Shown: positions 24,990 through 37,366 of the stretch, piece by piece
How the letters are laid out: every line of letters begins with the position of its first letter
Position numbering within the stretch: position 1 is the first letter of the stretch
Assembly: GCA_019454045.1 (NCBI GenBank)
Contig: SKCR01029088.1
Coordinates: forward strand, 124,001 to 188,000
Length of the DNA stretch: 64,000 nt
Source of the DNA: Zanthoxylum bungeanum
Lineage: Eukaryota; Streptophyta; Magnoliopsida; Sapindales; Rutaceae
Direction: 5' to 3'
Made by a program: the position numbers and the translations under genes
The notes under the pieces: generated by a model
Seen by the model: the letters and a program-made list of their open reading frames with translations, nothing else
Told to the model about the DNA's origin: nothing
The model's database searches: none

Positions 24990-27816
24990 GAGCTGAGAAA
25001 TTACATAGGAGTTATCGTTCGGGAAACAATTTCGATTACATATGATGATTGGAGGCGTGTGCCCTTAGAGGTGAAGGAGTTCCTATGGCAACATTTTCAG
25101 GTTGATATTTTCTTACAATGACAACTATATTGTTAAATATTTATAGTGCTAATTTTTCTTATTTGTGTATAGAAAAAATTTGCTTTGAGTTTAAAGATGA
25201 AAGGACAAGTGCTAAAGTTGATGGGAGTTTCTTTAAGGAACTTCAGGAGTGAGTTGGCAAATGAATTTATCATACCTAACAAGAATGACATGAAATCACT
25301 TAGGTCACCTCCAATTGAGTATCCAAGCATAAAAGATGGCGATTGGAAGTTGTTTGTAAATAAAGTTTTGTCAGCAGAATTTCAGGTGCGTTTAAAGTTG
25401 ATTGTGTGTATATGATTAAGTATTTATTAAAATATTTTATCTTTGTGTAGGTAAAAAGTCAACAAGCCAAAGAGAAGGGCGAAAAATACCTACAATCATC
25501 ACTTGGGAAGCACGGGATACAGTGGCATGTTATATAGACATGTATGTATTTTTATTTTTACATTATTATTTATTATTTTCTGGAATCATAACTGATTTAC
25601 AACCTGGCACAGAAATTGAAAACTGGAACATCCGAAAATGAAATTGATCGGAGTGATGCTTGGATAATGGCAAGAAAAGATAAGGATGGCAATCTACAAC
25701 CTGCAGTGGCTGCGATAGAGATGAAAATAGTAAATGAACCATAACTCTTAATAGCTGATATAGAAGCATGTTTAATTTCTTACTTGTATTTTTCTGTTTT
25801 TTTAGAGTGATCTTAAGAGCCAAGTTGAAGAAGGTTCTTTTCATTCTCAAGGCCCGAAAGATATTTTGACTGAGGCTATTCAGAAGCAACCTAATGGATC
25901 TAGAGTGCAAGGAATAGGTCAATTTATCACACCATCCATGTACTTTCAAGTTCCTGAATCTTCAGAGTTTGCAATGGAAAGGAAGAAGTATCAGGAGAGC
26001 TTTCAATTTATGACAGCGCAACTTGAGTATATGAATGCAAGGCTGAATGCCTACAGCAACACTGAAGTAAGTAGTTCTAACTTTCCCAAGGCAAAATCTT
26101 CAAGTGGCGCTTGCTTAGAGCTTGAACGTTCCCCGAGCATACTTGGAAAAAGAAAGGTTAATACATTTGGCGTCTTTTTTAATATCTTCATATATATGTA
26201 TTATTAAATACTAATAATGAATTAATCCTACAGGTTCAGTTAGTTGTGGGTAAAACTTCACCAAAGTCTGTGAAGAGCAAAATATTGGAGGATCCTATTA
26301 AAGTTAGTGTGCCAAATGATGATCAAAAGAACAAAACATTGAAGCAACTTTAAGAATAACTCCAACGAAACCTAAATTGACTCCAAGAAGATCTCCGAGG
26401 TTAACTCCTGCAGTAAAGGACCAAAAAATGAAGTAGTTGTGAAAAAACAAATTGCAAGAAAGCTGGTTCTTAAAAAGAACACGAGGGCAGCTGCACAAAC
26501 AAGAAAACAAAATAAGAGTCCATACATGCAAATGTTTTTTATGCTTGTTAAGAGCTGTTTTCCGAATTTGATAAAGATTGATTATGACATACCAATTTTT
26601 GGTATTACTTGGAAGTCATACTTAGACAAAGCAATTTGCGAAGAAATCATGGATTTTAAGGAGGTCTCAAACTGTGCTATTAACATATGGATCAAGTATG
26701 TTTTCTTTTACCTCTTTCTTCATTTGTTCTAAATGTTTTATAAATATTTACTTTGTTTTTATGTTTATCTTGTCTTAGGCACTTATACGATGAGATGGAT
26801 AAAACTGAAACTGCCAAACCAGTTCAGTTTGGAATTTTGAGATGATACGTCCATCAAAGGTTGCTTTGAAAGAAGGACCTCAATACATTTCAAAACTGTT
26901 AGGTATGATAGAGTTGGGGCAAATCATATTGATCCCATACAACCCAAGGTAATAATTTTTTAATTTTTTAGTATTCAATTTCAAGTTATGTAATCCAGAT
27001 TTTTATTACCCTTTCTTTCTTATTTAGCTTTCACTGGGTGCTTCTTGCAATTGACATAGTACGACGCACGATATATTATCTGGATCCTAAGGGGAATAAT
27101 CCTACTGATGAGTTGATGCAAATTGTTAATCAGTTAAGTTATAGTTGTTTTCTCTTTATTTTAACATTGGGTTTATTGTTGCATTATTTATATGATATCC
27201 AATTATAATTTTTTGTAGGGGAATTAGAGTGTATCAATCTTTACATTCTAATAATAAGAGCGGTAGTGTGACTTGGGTATCTGTGAAGGTACAAAGTTAT
27301 GATATATATATATATTTTTGTGATATGCAACAATGAGAATATTTAGAATATGTCTAAATGAACTAATATTGATATGATAATTCTTTTTTATAGTGTCCAA
27401 TGCAGTCTGGAAGTTTTGAATGCGGTTATTATGTGATGAAATACATGCAGCAAATTGTAACAAATGTGAACATTCTAAAAGACAATGTAAGTTAACAATA
27501 GTTAAGTTTTATCACTAGTCAATTAAGATATCTTTTCAATTAAGATATCTTACTGTTTAAAATTCTAACTTATAAATATTTAAAGTTCAAGGGGATTAAT
27601 GAGTACACTCTGGAATATATAACGCAACTCCGTGATGATTGGGCAATATATGTTGCACATATAATCACACAGTATAATGAAGAGGTAATTACAAGGACAT
27701 GTTTTACAGAGGTGATTATTACTTCCTATTTTTTCACTTTAATTCATGACATATTGGGAAATCTTCTATTCTTGCAGAATACAAATGACAAGGACAACAT
27801 AGCTATTGTTCGTTGA
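24990..27816 (+). pseudogene. CACTA-encoded Transposase_24-like plus Ulp1 (C48) protease gene, decayed
   Basis: Exons recognised on the plus strand (GT-AG): ~24990-25100, 25173-25385, 25451-~25543, 25613-25729, 25806-26156, 26234-~26695 (damaged), 26779-26948, 27028-27132, 27219-27288, 27394-27486, 27586-27684, 27778-27816 with stop TGA. The first exons give plant transposase-24 motifs (VIVRETISITYDDW, NEFIIPNKND, IDRSDAWIMARKDKDG). The last exons give a Ulp1/SUMO-protease domain with its triad visible: His in FHWVLL (27032-27034), Asp in YYLDP (27083-27085), Cys in ECGYYVM (27421-27423), plus the oxyanion Gln (27403-27405). A stop near 25536, a TAA near 26351 followed by a frame change, and a break near 26845 disrupt it. 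The protease end is best preserved. The start codon was not identified. Confidence 0.8.
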
Positions 27817-28539
27817 GTTAATGAAGTAGTATGGTATTTCTCTTTTCTGTAAATTAATACATTCTTGTTTCTACTTTTAGCTTAGAATTTTTTTCCCCAG
27901 ATTTTTTACTTCAGTGAAAGCAATATGAATCATATCTTTTATTTCAGTTTTATGCCCTGATGGTTTAATTTGGTGGGTTAATTTGTTTTATTTGTGAGTT
28001 TTGCTAGTGGGTAAGATTGCTTTGAGACTTGAAAGTTAAAACAATCATGATGTAAAATATTCTATTAACAGTGTCTCGATGTTCTCTATGTCAGACATGA
28101 ACTTGGAGATAGTTTTTTACCTAATGAAGTTTTGCCATGTTCGGATTGATACTTTTGGAAGTCCATCTAATTCTTAACATTTGGTTTATAATTTCAGATT
28201 TTGTGCCAGATATCATATTGTTGGGGGATTGTTGCAGGCTTCTCAACAAGTATCATGAATTTTGGTGGGGGCATGACATTTGATGGGACTTTAAGAGTAG
28301 TTTTTGAAATATATATATGTTAATTTAAAGATTGTCTATGGAGTTTTTGTATTCATCATGTGATACTGTTGAATTGATTAATACGATTAATCTATTATAT
28401 TGCGAATTTTATATAAATGTAATTTTTTAGTTTTTTATTTCATTGAGTTGGTATATATATATATATATATATATTATGATTATTTAATTACAAAAAATAA
28501 GAAATATAATTGTGAAATAATACGATTTTTAAATTTTAA

Positions 28540-28896
28540 AAGATATTGACGGATATTGATACTATAGTAACAATAATTACTGACACTAAAAATCAAATAT
28601 ATGCGATATACTGATACTGCAGTAACAAAATTTACTGACACTATAGTATCACTAAATACTGATGATATAGTGTCAATAATTTACTGACACTAAATAGTGT
28701 GAGAGATTACTGATACCATAGTGTCAATAATTTTCTGATACTACAGTATTAACGTTTACTGACACTAAGAATCACTGACACTAGAAACTAGTGTCAGTGA
28801 TTTCTGGCTGCGGCAACACTGACACATTATATAGTGTCAGTAAAACCCTTTACTGACACTAATTTAGTATCAGTAAAAGCCTTTTTTCTTGTAGTG
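28540..28896. repeat. 3' subterminal repeat block of the CACTA element
   Basis: The same TACTGACACTA/AGTATCAGTAA motif family as the 5' block, more tightly packed, running to the terminal inverted repeat. Inverted pairs such as CACTAGAAACTAGTG near 28780 could form hairpins. Confidence 0.85.
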
Positions 28897-29420
28897 AAAT
28901 ACAAAACCATACCGAGTAATTAAAGAATATTTTATGAATATGAGTCTGCTAAATATAATGATTTAAGATCATCACATATATGACCATCATTATGATAAAA
29001 TTGATGTTCCATATTTAACGGAATTATTAGAACTTTTCAATTTTATCGGGTCCTGTCCAATATAATCTTATTATATAAAATACATTCATTTTTATGTCTC
29101 TACATAATATAGTCTGGATAGAACTATACCATTCATAATGAATGAACTGTATTTATGACTTTGGATTTGAAGATTCCCAACTTCAAATCATAGTCATGGA
29201 CAAATTTTGATTATTACTCTTTAAATTTTATCCATGCATATATGCATGTAACATTTTACATACACATATATGTTAATTTAAAGCTACATAAATAATCACG
29301 GAATTTTCATGAATTTTATAAAGCAAATCAAAATGCATACATGGAATAAAATAGAATCAAAAATTTATTAATCAATCATGTTTCGAACATATTTGCTTGT
29401 CGGGCATACAAATCCCAACA

Positions 29421-29794
29421 AATTAAACCCGAATCGGGTGGTTTAACGACGAGATTTCTAACATTTGCAACAAAAAAATAAAGAAAATGAATTAACAATT
29501 AAAACAATGGATTATATTGAGTTATCATAGAATTGAAAGTTAAAACACCAATATATGACTTTATATTTTGGATTAAAAATCCTTGGCAACAGTGTAAAAT
29601 GATTAATCTTGAGTGTAAAACAAACCAGTGAAGAGATCACGACCCATTGCAATCATGATGTATTTTTATGAGTTGAATCATTTATATCGTAGAAATATAT
29701 GCCAATTTATAAACACTCCATGTAATAGTATATAGTTTATGCCCAATTAATTGATTATAGCTAAAACACAACATATACATACTGCCTTAGTTAG
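29421..29794. other. Unassigned AT-rich stretch
   Basis: It lies between the solo copia LTR and the first recognisable copia-A sequence. No coding signal, repeat or terminal motif seen. It may be host DNA at the truncated end of copia-A. Confidence 0.5.
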
Positions 29795-30221
29795 AACTAT
29801 ATATTTTGATATAACTTTGTTAAGTATGTAGACAGCAGTAAGTAAAGCATAACCTTAAAGGTAATATGGAAGATCTGTATTGCTCATCATAGATCGTAAC
29901 ATATCTAATAAAGTACAATTTCTCCACTCAGACATACCATTGTGTTAAGGAGTTCATGGTGGGATATATTTGGCGAGAATCTCATTCTCCCTTAAATAAC
30001 ATCTGAATGTATCGCTCATGAATTCACCAGCTCGATCTGATTGAAAGCACTTGATAAATTTCCCGATTTTTTCTAACTTCATTTCAGAATCTTTTAAACT
30101 TTTCAAATGTTTCCGATTTATGTCTCATCAAATAGACATATTCATATTTTAACTAACCATCCATGAAAGTCATGAAGTATGTTGAACCATCATGAGTGAC
30201 ATGATATAATGGACCACACAC
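29795..30221 (-). pseudogene. copia-A integrase fragment
   Basis: Minus-strand sequence is homologous base by base to the copia-B integrase (34700-35100), including the segments encoding RNHTS-type and MTFMDD-type motifs. It contains stops. The fragment ends at the copia-B insertion point within CACAC (30217-30221) and resumes at 49480. Confidence 0.75.
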
Positions 30222-32841
30222 TGTTGGGGCTGTTGTGGGACCCTTAGGGTCGGATCAGTGCCCTGCACAGTTGAAATGGGTCTACCCATGGTAGTCAAAT
30301 ATGGGTGTATTTTTAAATTATTTCGTGGAATACTATATTCCGTTACGAGATCGTAGAAAAAAACCGGGGCTGAATCGAAGTCTGGAAACTACGTAACGGA
30401 GAAAATGAAGTTTCAGCGCTCATGGGCAGCAACTCTCAGCGTGTTGCGACGCGCAGACTTGAGAGTCGCAACGCCCAATATGTGAATGCTCGGCATCGCG
30501 ACGCGTAGGGGTAAGCGTCGCGATACCCGCAGCTCTGAGAATTGATTATCGCGACGCCAGAGATCTGAGTCGAGGCACTGCCTTATGTAAAATATTGGCA
30601 GTGAATAAATTTGCCTTGAATCTAATCTAAAATACTTCCAATTTTCTCCAAATACTTTAATACACCTAAATTCCAGTTTTAACATCAAAACCAAGATCAA
30701 CACATGTTATACAACAAGCATACATGTATTCTAAATACATATATGTATTTCTTTGAATCAAAACATAAACTAAATTAGAATCCCACAATGAGGTGACTCA
30801 TGAACAATTCTAGATCACTCAAAGGTGGTCAAGTGATTCTAGAATGGTAGTCATAGCTTTAAACTATCATCTAGAGATCCAAACTCTAATTTAATGTTCC
30901 ATATCCAACATGAATATTTTGACCCAATCACAAGGTATATTGTGTTTATGCTTCCAAAGCACCCATACACAAATTATTAGCTTAATTTTAACATCAAATT
31001 ATGTTATTATGTATTCAATACATAATACGCCACTATATATTTCATTAATAAAAACAACACACTAATGAAAACATACATTTAGAGAAGATCAAACTTACCT
31101 AGCAAGCCTGATTCCAAGATCCAATCTTTTTCTCCTTGTTGAAATATTGTAAAGAACTTCCAAAGCTAGCAAGCTTGACTCGAAGATCCAATCTTCTTCT
31201 CCTTGTTATTGTAGAGAACTTTCAAAGCTAGCAAGCTTGATTCGAAGATCCATTCTTCTTCTCCTTGTTGTTGTAGAGAACTTCCAAAGCTTCTCCCACA
31301 AAAACTTTACTTAGGTTAATATTTCTTTCTTTTGTTTAATGTTTGTTTCATCTTGTTTTGCATTGTTTAAAAACTTCCTCAAGCTTGCCTTTTATAGCAA
31401 AATTTATACAATTTTTAATTAATAAAAGTCTCAATCAACTTTTATGTGAGCTTAATCCAATTTGTCAAATATGTATAATTAGGTGTGACTAATCACTTTT
31501 GTCTAGCACTATGATTTCATCAAATTAAATCAAGACAAAGTTTAATCAACGGATTAGTTCAATGTCTACCACTTTAATTTAATCCAATTAAATCAAGCAC
31601 TTATTATTACACATTTATAATTACCAAAATATCTTCCGATGGTAGATATATTTATGAAATTACAACAAAGCTCTTGTGTGATTTTGGATTAATCCAATTA
31701 ATCCAATTGGGTTAAAGTAAATAATTAATGTTATCTAATAACACTTAATTATTTTAATTGATAATTATAATATCAAATATTATTTATTATCAAACAGTAT
31801 TGGCTACGAAGTGCTCAATGAGTACACTTCATATTGTGAGACTCTGTAAGTTCAGACACGTTCATCATATAAGCCTAGCTCATATATACACAATTCGGCC
31901 ACCTCTGAATTTGCAAAGAAAACGAATGAATTTTTTGAACTATACAAGTCGAGGTCGTCACATATGTTAAACAATCCCTCCGTCGTAGGCTATCCAAGTT
32001 GTGCTTAGGAAACATAGATTATACTGTCAAGTTTCCGAAGTGCACATCTCATGTCGACATGTCCACGATTCTTTAAAACTAATTAGAAATCATTTCTGAT
32101 ATATGTGATCCACCCTAGGTGATCAGCTTTGGCCAAAGTCTTAAGAATCGTGACTTACTCACATGTATACCTAAACCCCTTATAGTTCATATACAGGCCG
32201 ACAGATCTTATCTTGATATGTACTTAATTAAAGAATGCATCGGTCTACACCCAACGAATATCTAACGGTCAGACCATGAAAAGTCTTTGACATAAATGAC
32301 ATCAAAGTGTGGAGGATCACACAAAAAATCTATGTTATCCTATAGTCAAAAGATCACATATGCTACTTGACTCGAAGAGATTTATATTGACGGTGGTGTG
32401 TACATCCAACTATTAGGAATCACATGTGAGTCATTTAGTATTCGCTCCAACGAATACCCACATGTCTATATGAGCTTCCTTTATTCATGGTACATCGAGT
32501 TAAACCATTGGAACTCGAAATTCCAATATACGACATGTGCTAGTCTTCTAGGTTATAGGAATATGACCGTATTACAAAACCAACGACTATGAATATTTTG
32601 CTTTAAAAATTGTTTATAGCAGTAATATTATCCCAATATCGGACCACCCAGTATCCAGTATTAATACATGACTATTCTAAGGTCGATGTCATTCTTAGCA
32701 TATTTATATATCAATCTAATATGCATAATGATATTACCATTAACAAGGTTGAAATGAAAATGTAGTTATTTTATTAATAAATAATAAAATATAATGTATA
32801 ATATATTATTCAGATTTGCATTCCAAGCACCAACTCCAACA
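30222..32841 (-). mobile_element. copia-B 3' LTR (2620 bp)
   Basis: On the plus strand it starts TGTTGGGGCTGTTGTGGGAC and ends CCAACTCCAACA. It is about 450 bp longer than the 5' LTR, which lacks segments equivalent to about 30270-30420 and 31975-32250. It contains TCGCGA-centred CpG-rich motifs at 30496-30554 and a threefold ~60-bp repeat (AGCTAGCAAGCTTGA with TCTTCTCCTTGTTG) at about 31095-31290. Confidence 0.88.
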
Positions 32842-32843
32842 AA

Positions 32844-32856
32844 CTCCCGCTTGCTT
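32844..32856 (-). promoter_or_regulatory. copia-B polypurine tract
   Basis: The minus strand reads AGCAAGCGGGAG immediately before the 3' LTR start TGTTGG, separated by two bases. This is the plus-strand primer site used in copia reverse transcription. Confidence 0.75.
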
Positions 32857-33099
32857 AGTGCCAATCCAGCTGGTACTGAAGTCTCATCTCCTCCACATAT
32901 TTCTCCTCCACATGTTTATCGAATAACTTATGAGTTAAGTCTTTAGTAAGCGGGTCTGTTATATTTTCTTGTCCTTGAACCTTTAAGACCAATATGTCTT
33001 TTCGTTCAATGATTTATCTAATCACACGATATTTCCTTTCCACGTGTTAAGACTTGGAATGCACTCTCGGCTCCTTAGCCTGCGCAATGGCTTCACTAT

Positions 33100-36000
33100 T
33101 ATCACAGTACAATGGGATCAAATCCTCAATACTAGGCACATGCCAAGTTTCGTGATAAAATTTCTAATCTAAATAGCTTCTTTAGAAGCTTTTGAAGCAG
33201 CTATAAATTTCACCTCAGTTATGGAATCAGTTGTTGAGCCTTGCTTTGACCATCGCCAACTAACCGCACCACCATTAAAGGTAAATATACATCCGGATGT
33301 AGACTTTCTACTATCCAAATCTACCTGAAAAGTCGAAGTCTGTATAACCCTTAACTTGTAGCTCATCTTCTCCATATATGAGAAACTTATCCTTATGACC
33401 CTTAAGATATTTTATGATATGTTTCATGACTATCCAATGATCATTACCTGGATCAGATTGATATCGGCTAGTCACACTGATGCCAAAACTGATGTTAGGT
33501 CCCGTACATAACATATCATGCATAATGCTTCCAATATAAGAAGTATATGGCAAGTTAGACATTCTAACTCTATCTTCCTCAGTCTGAGGTGTCATTTTCT
33601 TCGAAAGATGTATGTCGTATCAATAGGTTTTCACAATTTGCATCAATCATATATCATTCCCAATGATAAGGATACCGTCTACATACAATACAATGAATAC
33701 TATCATGCTCCCACTAATTTTCTTGATGAATTCATATAATTTAATTATCTCATCAAAATGACGATTCCAGCTTCGGGATGCCTGTTTAAGTCCATAAATA
33801 GACTTCTTCAGCTTGCAAACCAAGTTTGAAGTCTCATTGGATATGAAACCTTCTAGTTGTTCAATATAGATATCCTTATCGAGGAATCCATTTAGGAACG
33901 TGATTTTCACATCCATCTGTCATATATCATAATCGTGATATGCATCAATGACTAAAATAATTCTAATGGATTTTAGCATGGCTACTAGTGAAAAAGTTTC
34001 CTCATAGTCAATCCCAGGACGTTGAGTATAACCCTTCGCTACCAGTCGGACCTTAAAGGTTTCCACCTTTCTATCGGACCCTCGCTTCCTTTTATAAATC
34101 CATTTACAACCAATAGGTTTAATTCATTCAGGAAGTTTAACCAAGTCCCAGACTTGATTGTCATGCATAGAATCTATCTCGGACTTTATGGCATCCTGCC
34201 ATTTTCCCGAATCGATATCCAACATCTCCGATTTATACGTAGTTGGATCCGTTTCCTCCAAGAGGAGAATATCAAGGCTCATATTAGGTGTTAAAAATAA
34301 TCTCTCATGAGGCCTTGATATTATATTCGACCTACGTAGAACCTGTGTTTAGATCCTTCATCCAGTTGGATCTCTGTTTCATCTTCGGTTCCTCTATGTT
34401 GGGATCAAACTCATCGAGTTCAATCTTTCTACAGTTCTCACTTTCTCTCAGAAATTCTTTTTCAAGAAAAGTGGCAAAACGAGCAACAAATACATTTCGT
34501 TGCTCAGAATCGTAGAATTGATATCATAAAGAATTTTCAGGATACCCAACGAACCTATATTTATACCCCATGTGTACTAGTTTATCCCGCTACGTGACTT
34601 TAACATATGTGGGACAACCCCAAATCTTTAAATATCTAAGATTTTGATTTCTACCGTACCATATGAGATATGGGGTCGTAGAAACAGCTTTCAATGGAAC
34701 TTTATTAAGTATGTGGGTAGCAATAAGTAAAACGTAACTTGAAAAGTAATATGGAAGATATGTATAGCTCATCATAGATCGTACCATATTCAATGAAGTA
34801 TGATTTCTCCGTTCAGACACACCATTATGCTGAGGAGTTCCTGGTGGACTATATTGGGCAAGAATCTCATTCTCCCTTAAATAATTTTTGAATTCGTCTT
34901 TCTTGAATTCACCGCCACAGTCTGATCGAAGGCACTTGATGAATTTCCCAGTTTATTTTTCTATTTCGTTTCGAAATATTTTGAACTTTACAAATATTTC
35001 CGATTTATGTCTCATCAAATAGACATATCCATATCTTGAATTATCATCTATGAAAGTCATGAAGTATGTTGAACTATCATGAGCGACATGATTTAATGGA
35101 CCACACACATCACTGAGTACTAGTTCTAATAAATCTTCAGTACGGTGTCCATCACCAAGAAATTGGGCCTTTGTCATTTTCCCTTGGATACATGACTCCC
35201 AAATCGGATAAGGATCTAAGGTAAGATCTTCAATCAAAACATTCTTAATCAATTTTGATAGATGTATAAAACCTATGTGGCCCAATCTCATATGTCATAA
35301 TTCAGTATTATTTAATTCAGATCTTTTACTTGTGTTTTCTTTTATATTAAAGACATCTTTATATGTTTCCAAAACATAATGGCTGTTAGATAAAGAATAT
35401 TTACATATCAAATATTTTTCTTTATCATATAAACATAAAGCACCATCTTTAATGTTTATTTTATATCCCTCATTAGCCAATATTGGCAACGATATTATCT
35501 GTCTAATAAGAGATGATACATAATAACAGTCATGTAAAATTAATTTACATTCATTATGGAGATCTTGAACAACTGTTCATGTGGCTTTGATATTCAATAT
35601 CTCGCCATTCCCAACTCTAAGTTGGATTTCCCTTTGTTCAGCCTTTTTTTAACCCTTATAACCTACATGAAGTTGCAAATATGAGTGGGACTTCCGGTAT
35701 CTAATACCCATCCACTATTTGTATCTAAGGCTAATGAGATGTCAATAATAGGAAAAATATGATGTGTACCTGAGGGTTCTGCCTTTCCTTTCAGCTTTGG
35801 ACAATCTTTCTTCCAGTGTCTAGAATTCTTGTAGTGTAGATATGCATCACGAGCTATATACGGTCTTGTAGCTTTGTCCTTCGAGGAGTTTCTCTTTGAT
35901 ATCTTATTCTTTCCTATTTTTATTTTCTTTGACTTTCTAGAAGTCTTTAAAAAGCTTGCTTCACCATGGAGGTACAAAGTGGGATTGCCATTCTTTAAAT

Positions 36001-36586
36001 CATGCTATGTTGTGCGAAATATTTTATGAAGTTCTTCATAACTGACTTGCATCGAATGCATATGAAAGTTTAACACAAAGCCAATGTTAGTACCGAGGTA
36101 AAGAAGATATAATCAAATTTCGGCCTAACCGTTCATCGATCATAATGCTTTGTCGTTCCAAATATCGAATATGGTATATCATGTTCAAAACATAAATAAT
36201 GACCGATCTTTCATCCTTGAACGTAGCACAGAATAATTCCTTAGATATATTTCAATTTCTTTATTTGATTCGAATAACTCATTGAGTGTTCTCATAATGT
36301 TCCAAGCATCAGATACCTCTATGTACTGTCTTAACAAATCTGAAACTATCGATCCTAAAATATAGGATTTCACCTTAAGGTTATCATCCTTCCATTTTTC
36401 AAAAGTATCTCGCTCTTCAGGAGTGGAATTAGGATCGATTTCAACAGGCAATAGATTTATCATCACATAGTTCAACTTTTCTGACTCCACGACCAGACGG
36501 ATGTTCATTTCCCCTTCAAAATAGTTCTCGGCTCCTTTCAATTTATTAGAATCCAAAAGTTGTGATAATGGATTTGCAGCAGCCAT
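33100..36586 (-). pseudogene. copia-B gag-pol relic
   Basis: From right to left on the minus strand: gag (36586-36185, starts MAAANPLSQLLDSNKLKGAE; UBN2-type), a decayed zinc knuckle (HYKNSRHWKKDC near 35820) and protease VLDTGSPTHIC (near 35680-35710, catalytic DTG intact), pre-integrase (35291 downward, MRLGHIGFIHLSKL and LVLSDVCGP), integrase (SERRNHTSLNMVRSMM at 34820), reverse transcriptase (DVKITFLNG and ASRSWNRHFDEI with VLYVDGILI in place of YVDDI, 33916-33647), then RNase H (DSRKSTSGCIFTFNGGAVSW, 33340-33260). At least seven frame breaks; no function expected. The RT change of the second catalytic Asp to Gly is itself inactivating. Confidence 0.9.
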
Positions 36587-36774
36587 CTACAAGACAACAA
36601 TTAAACACTAACAGAACATCTTTATTTCAATATAAAAACACTAATACGATTATGGATTTTAAATCAATTAGTGTCCTCCTACTACTTTAAGTAATTCTGT
36701 AATCTCCTTTAACGGAAAAATAGAAATTTGACATCACAATTTCATAGCGGGAAGTGAATCCCATGATATTTACT

Positions 36775-37080
36775 CCAGCCTCACAATAATGATGGTCTTG
36801 GCCTTCATAAACTCATTAGGTAGACCTCCAAGTTCAATCACATTCATGTGACTCACAAGTTTGGTCTTGAACCGTTTATTATCCTCACAATAATGAGGTA
36901 TTGAATTAAGACGTATTCCAGGTGTATACTTGTCAATGTGTACTAATAAGCTTCGTAAGTACACCCTCACAATAATGACGGTATTGGGTTACTACGTTAA
37001 CTCATCACGCTACATCTAATATTTTACCGGAGCGACCGAAGTTCCGACCATTTATACCCTCACAATAATGACGATTGTGC
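36775..37080 (-). repeat. copia-B leader: four spaced copies of a ~22-bp motif
   Basis: Plus-strand text CCTCACAATAATGACGGTATTGG and variants occur near 36779, 36883, 36964 and 37058, between the primer-binding site and gag. The spacing mirrors that in copia-A. Confidence 0.7.
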
Positions 37081-37350
37081 ATAAGTAATAAGAACTCATT
37101 CATCTCTTTATTGACAATACGGATCATCCAATAATGCTCCAACATATTAATTCTAATACTTAAGAAAAAGTAATCACTTAATCATGGGAGATTTATGACA
37201 ATCAAGACATTAACATGTTTAGGTCAAAATAAAAATTTTAATTTAAAACATGCAATGCATATCCTATATGACTCATGTATAATTAAATTAAATTATAAAG
37301 GCATAGATTCAAATACATTTCAAACATGCAACATGAGTTATGTGGATAAA

Positions 37351-37366
37351 ACCTGCGCCGATACTA
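37351..37366 (-). promoter_or_regulatory. copia-B primer-binding site (initiator tRNA-Met type)
   Basis: The minus strand reads TAGTATCGGCGCAGGT three bases after the LTR end CCTAACA. This is close to the TGGTATCAGAGC-type site complementary to initiator tRNA-Met used by most plant copia elements, and it fixes the 5' LTR boundary at 37370. Confidence 0.8.

Larger units (their letters stand above)
23262..28896 (+). mobile_element. CACTA (En/Spm-type) DNA transposon
   Basis: The left end CACTACAAGAAAAAATGCC and the right end CTTTTTTCTTGTAGTG are near-perfect terminal inverted repeats of the CACTA superfamily, flanked by the 3-bp duplication AAA (23259-23261 and 28897-28899). Both subterminal regions are dense in TACTGACACTA and AGTATCAGTAA motifs in both orientations. 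The 5635-bp body carries one decayed multi-exon gene with Transposase_24-like and Ulp1-protease domains. No TNP2-type DDE transposase is visible, so the copy is non-autonomous. Confidence 0.95.
21893..29420 (-). mobile_element. Probable solo copia LTR, split by a CACTA insertion
   Basis: Reading the minus strand, it starts TGTTGGGATTTGTATGCCCG (29420 downward) and ends CTGAAAACCAACA at 21893, so both ends carry TGTTGG/CCAACA. Removing the CACTA element leaves about 1890 bp, a usual copia LTR size. No primer-binding site or polypurine tract borders it. The flanking pentamers ACTTA (21888-21892) and AATTA (29421-29425) match at four of five bases, consistent with an old target duplication. Confidence 0.6.

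Noticed and set aside
26304..27463. Minus-strand ORFs inside the CACTA element
   Set aside because: They are shadows of the plus-strand Ulp1 gene, whose exon junctions and catalytic residues are recognisable.
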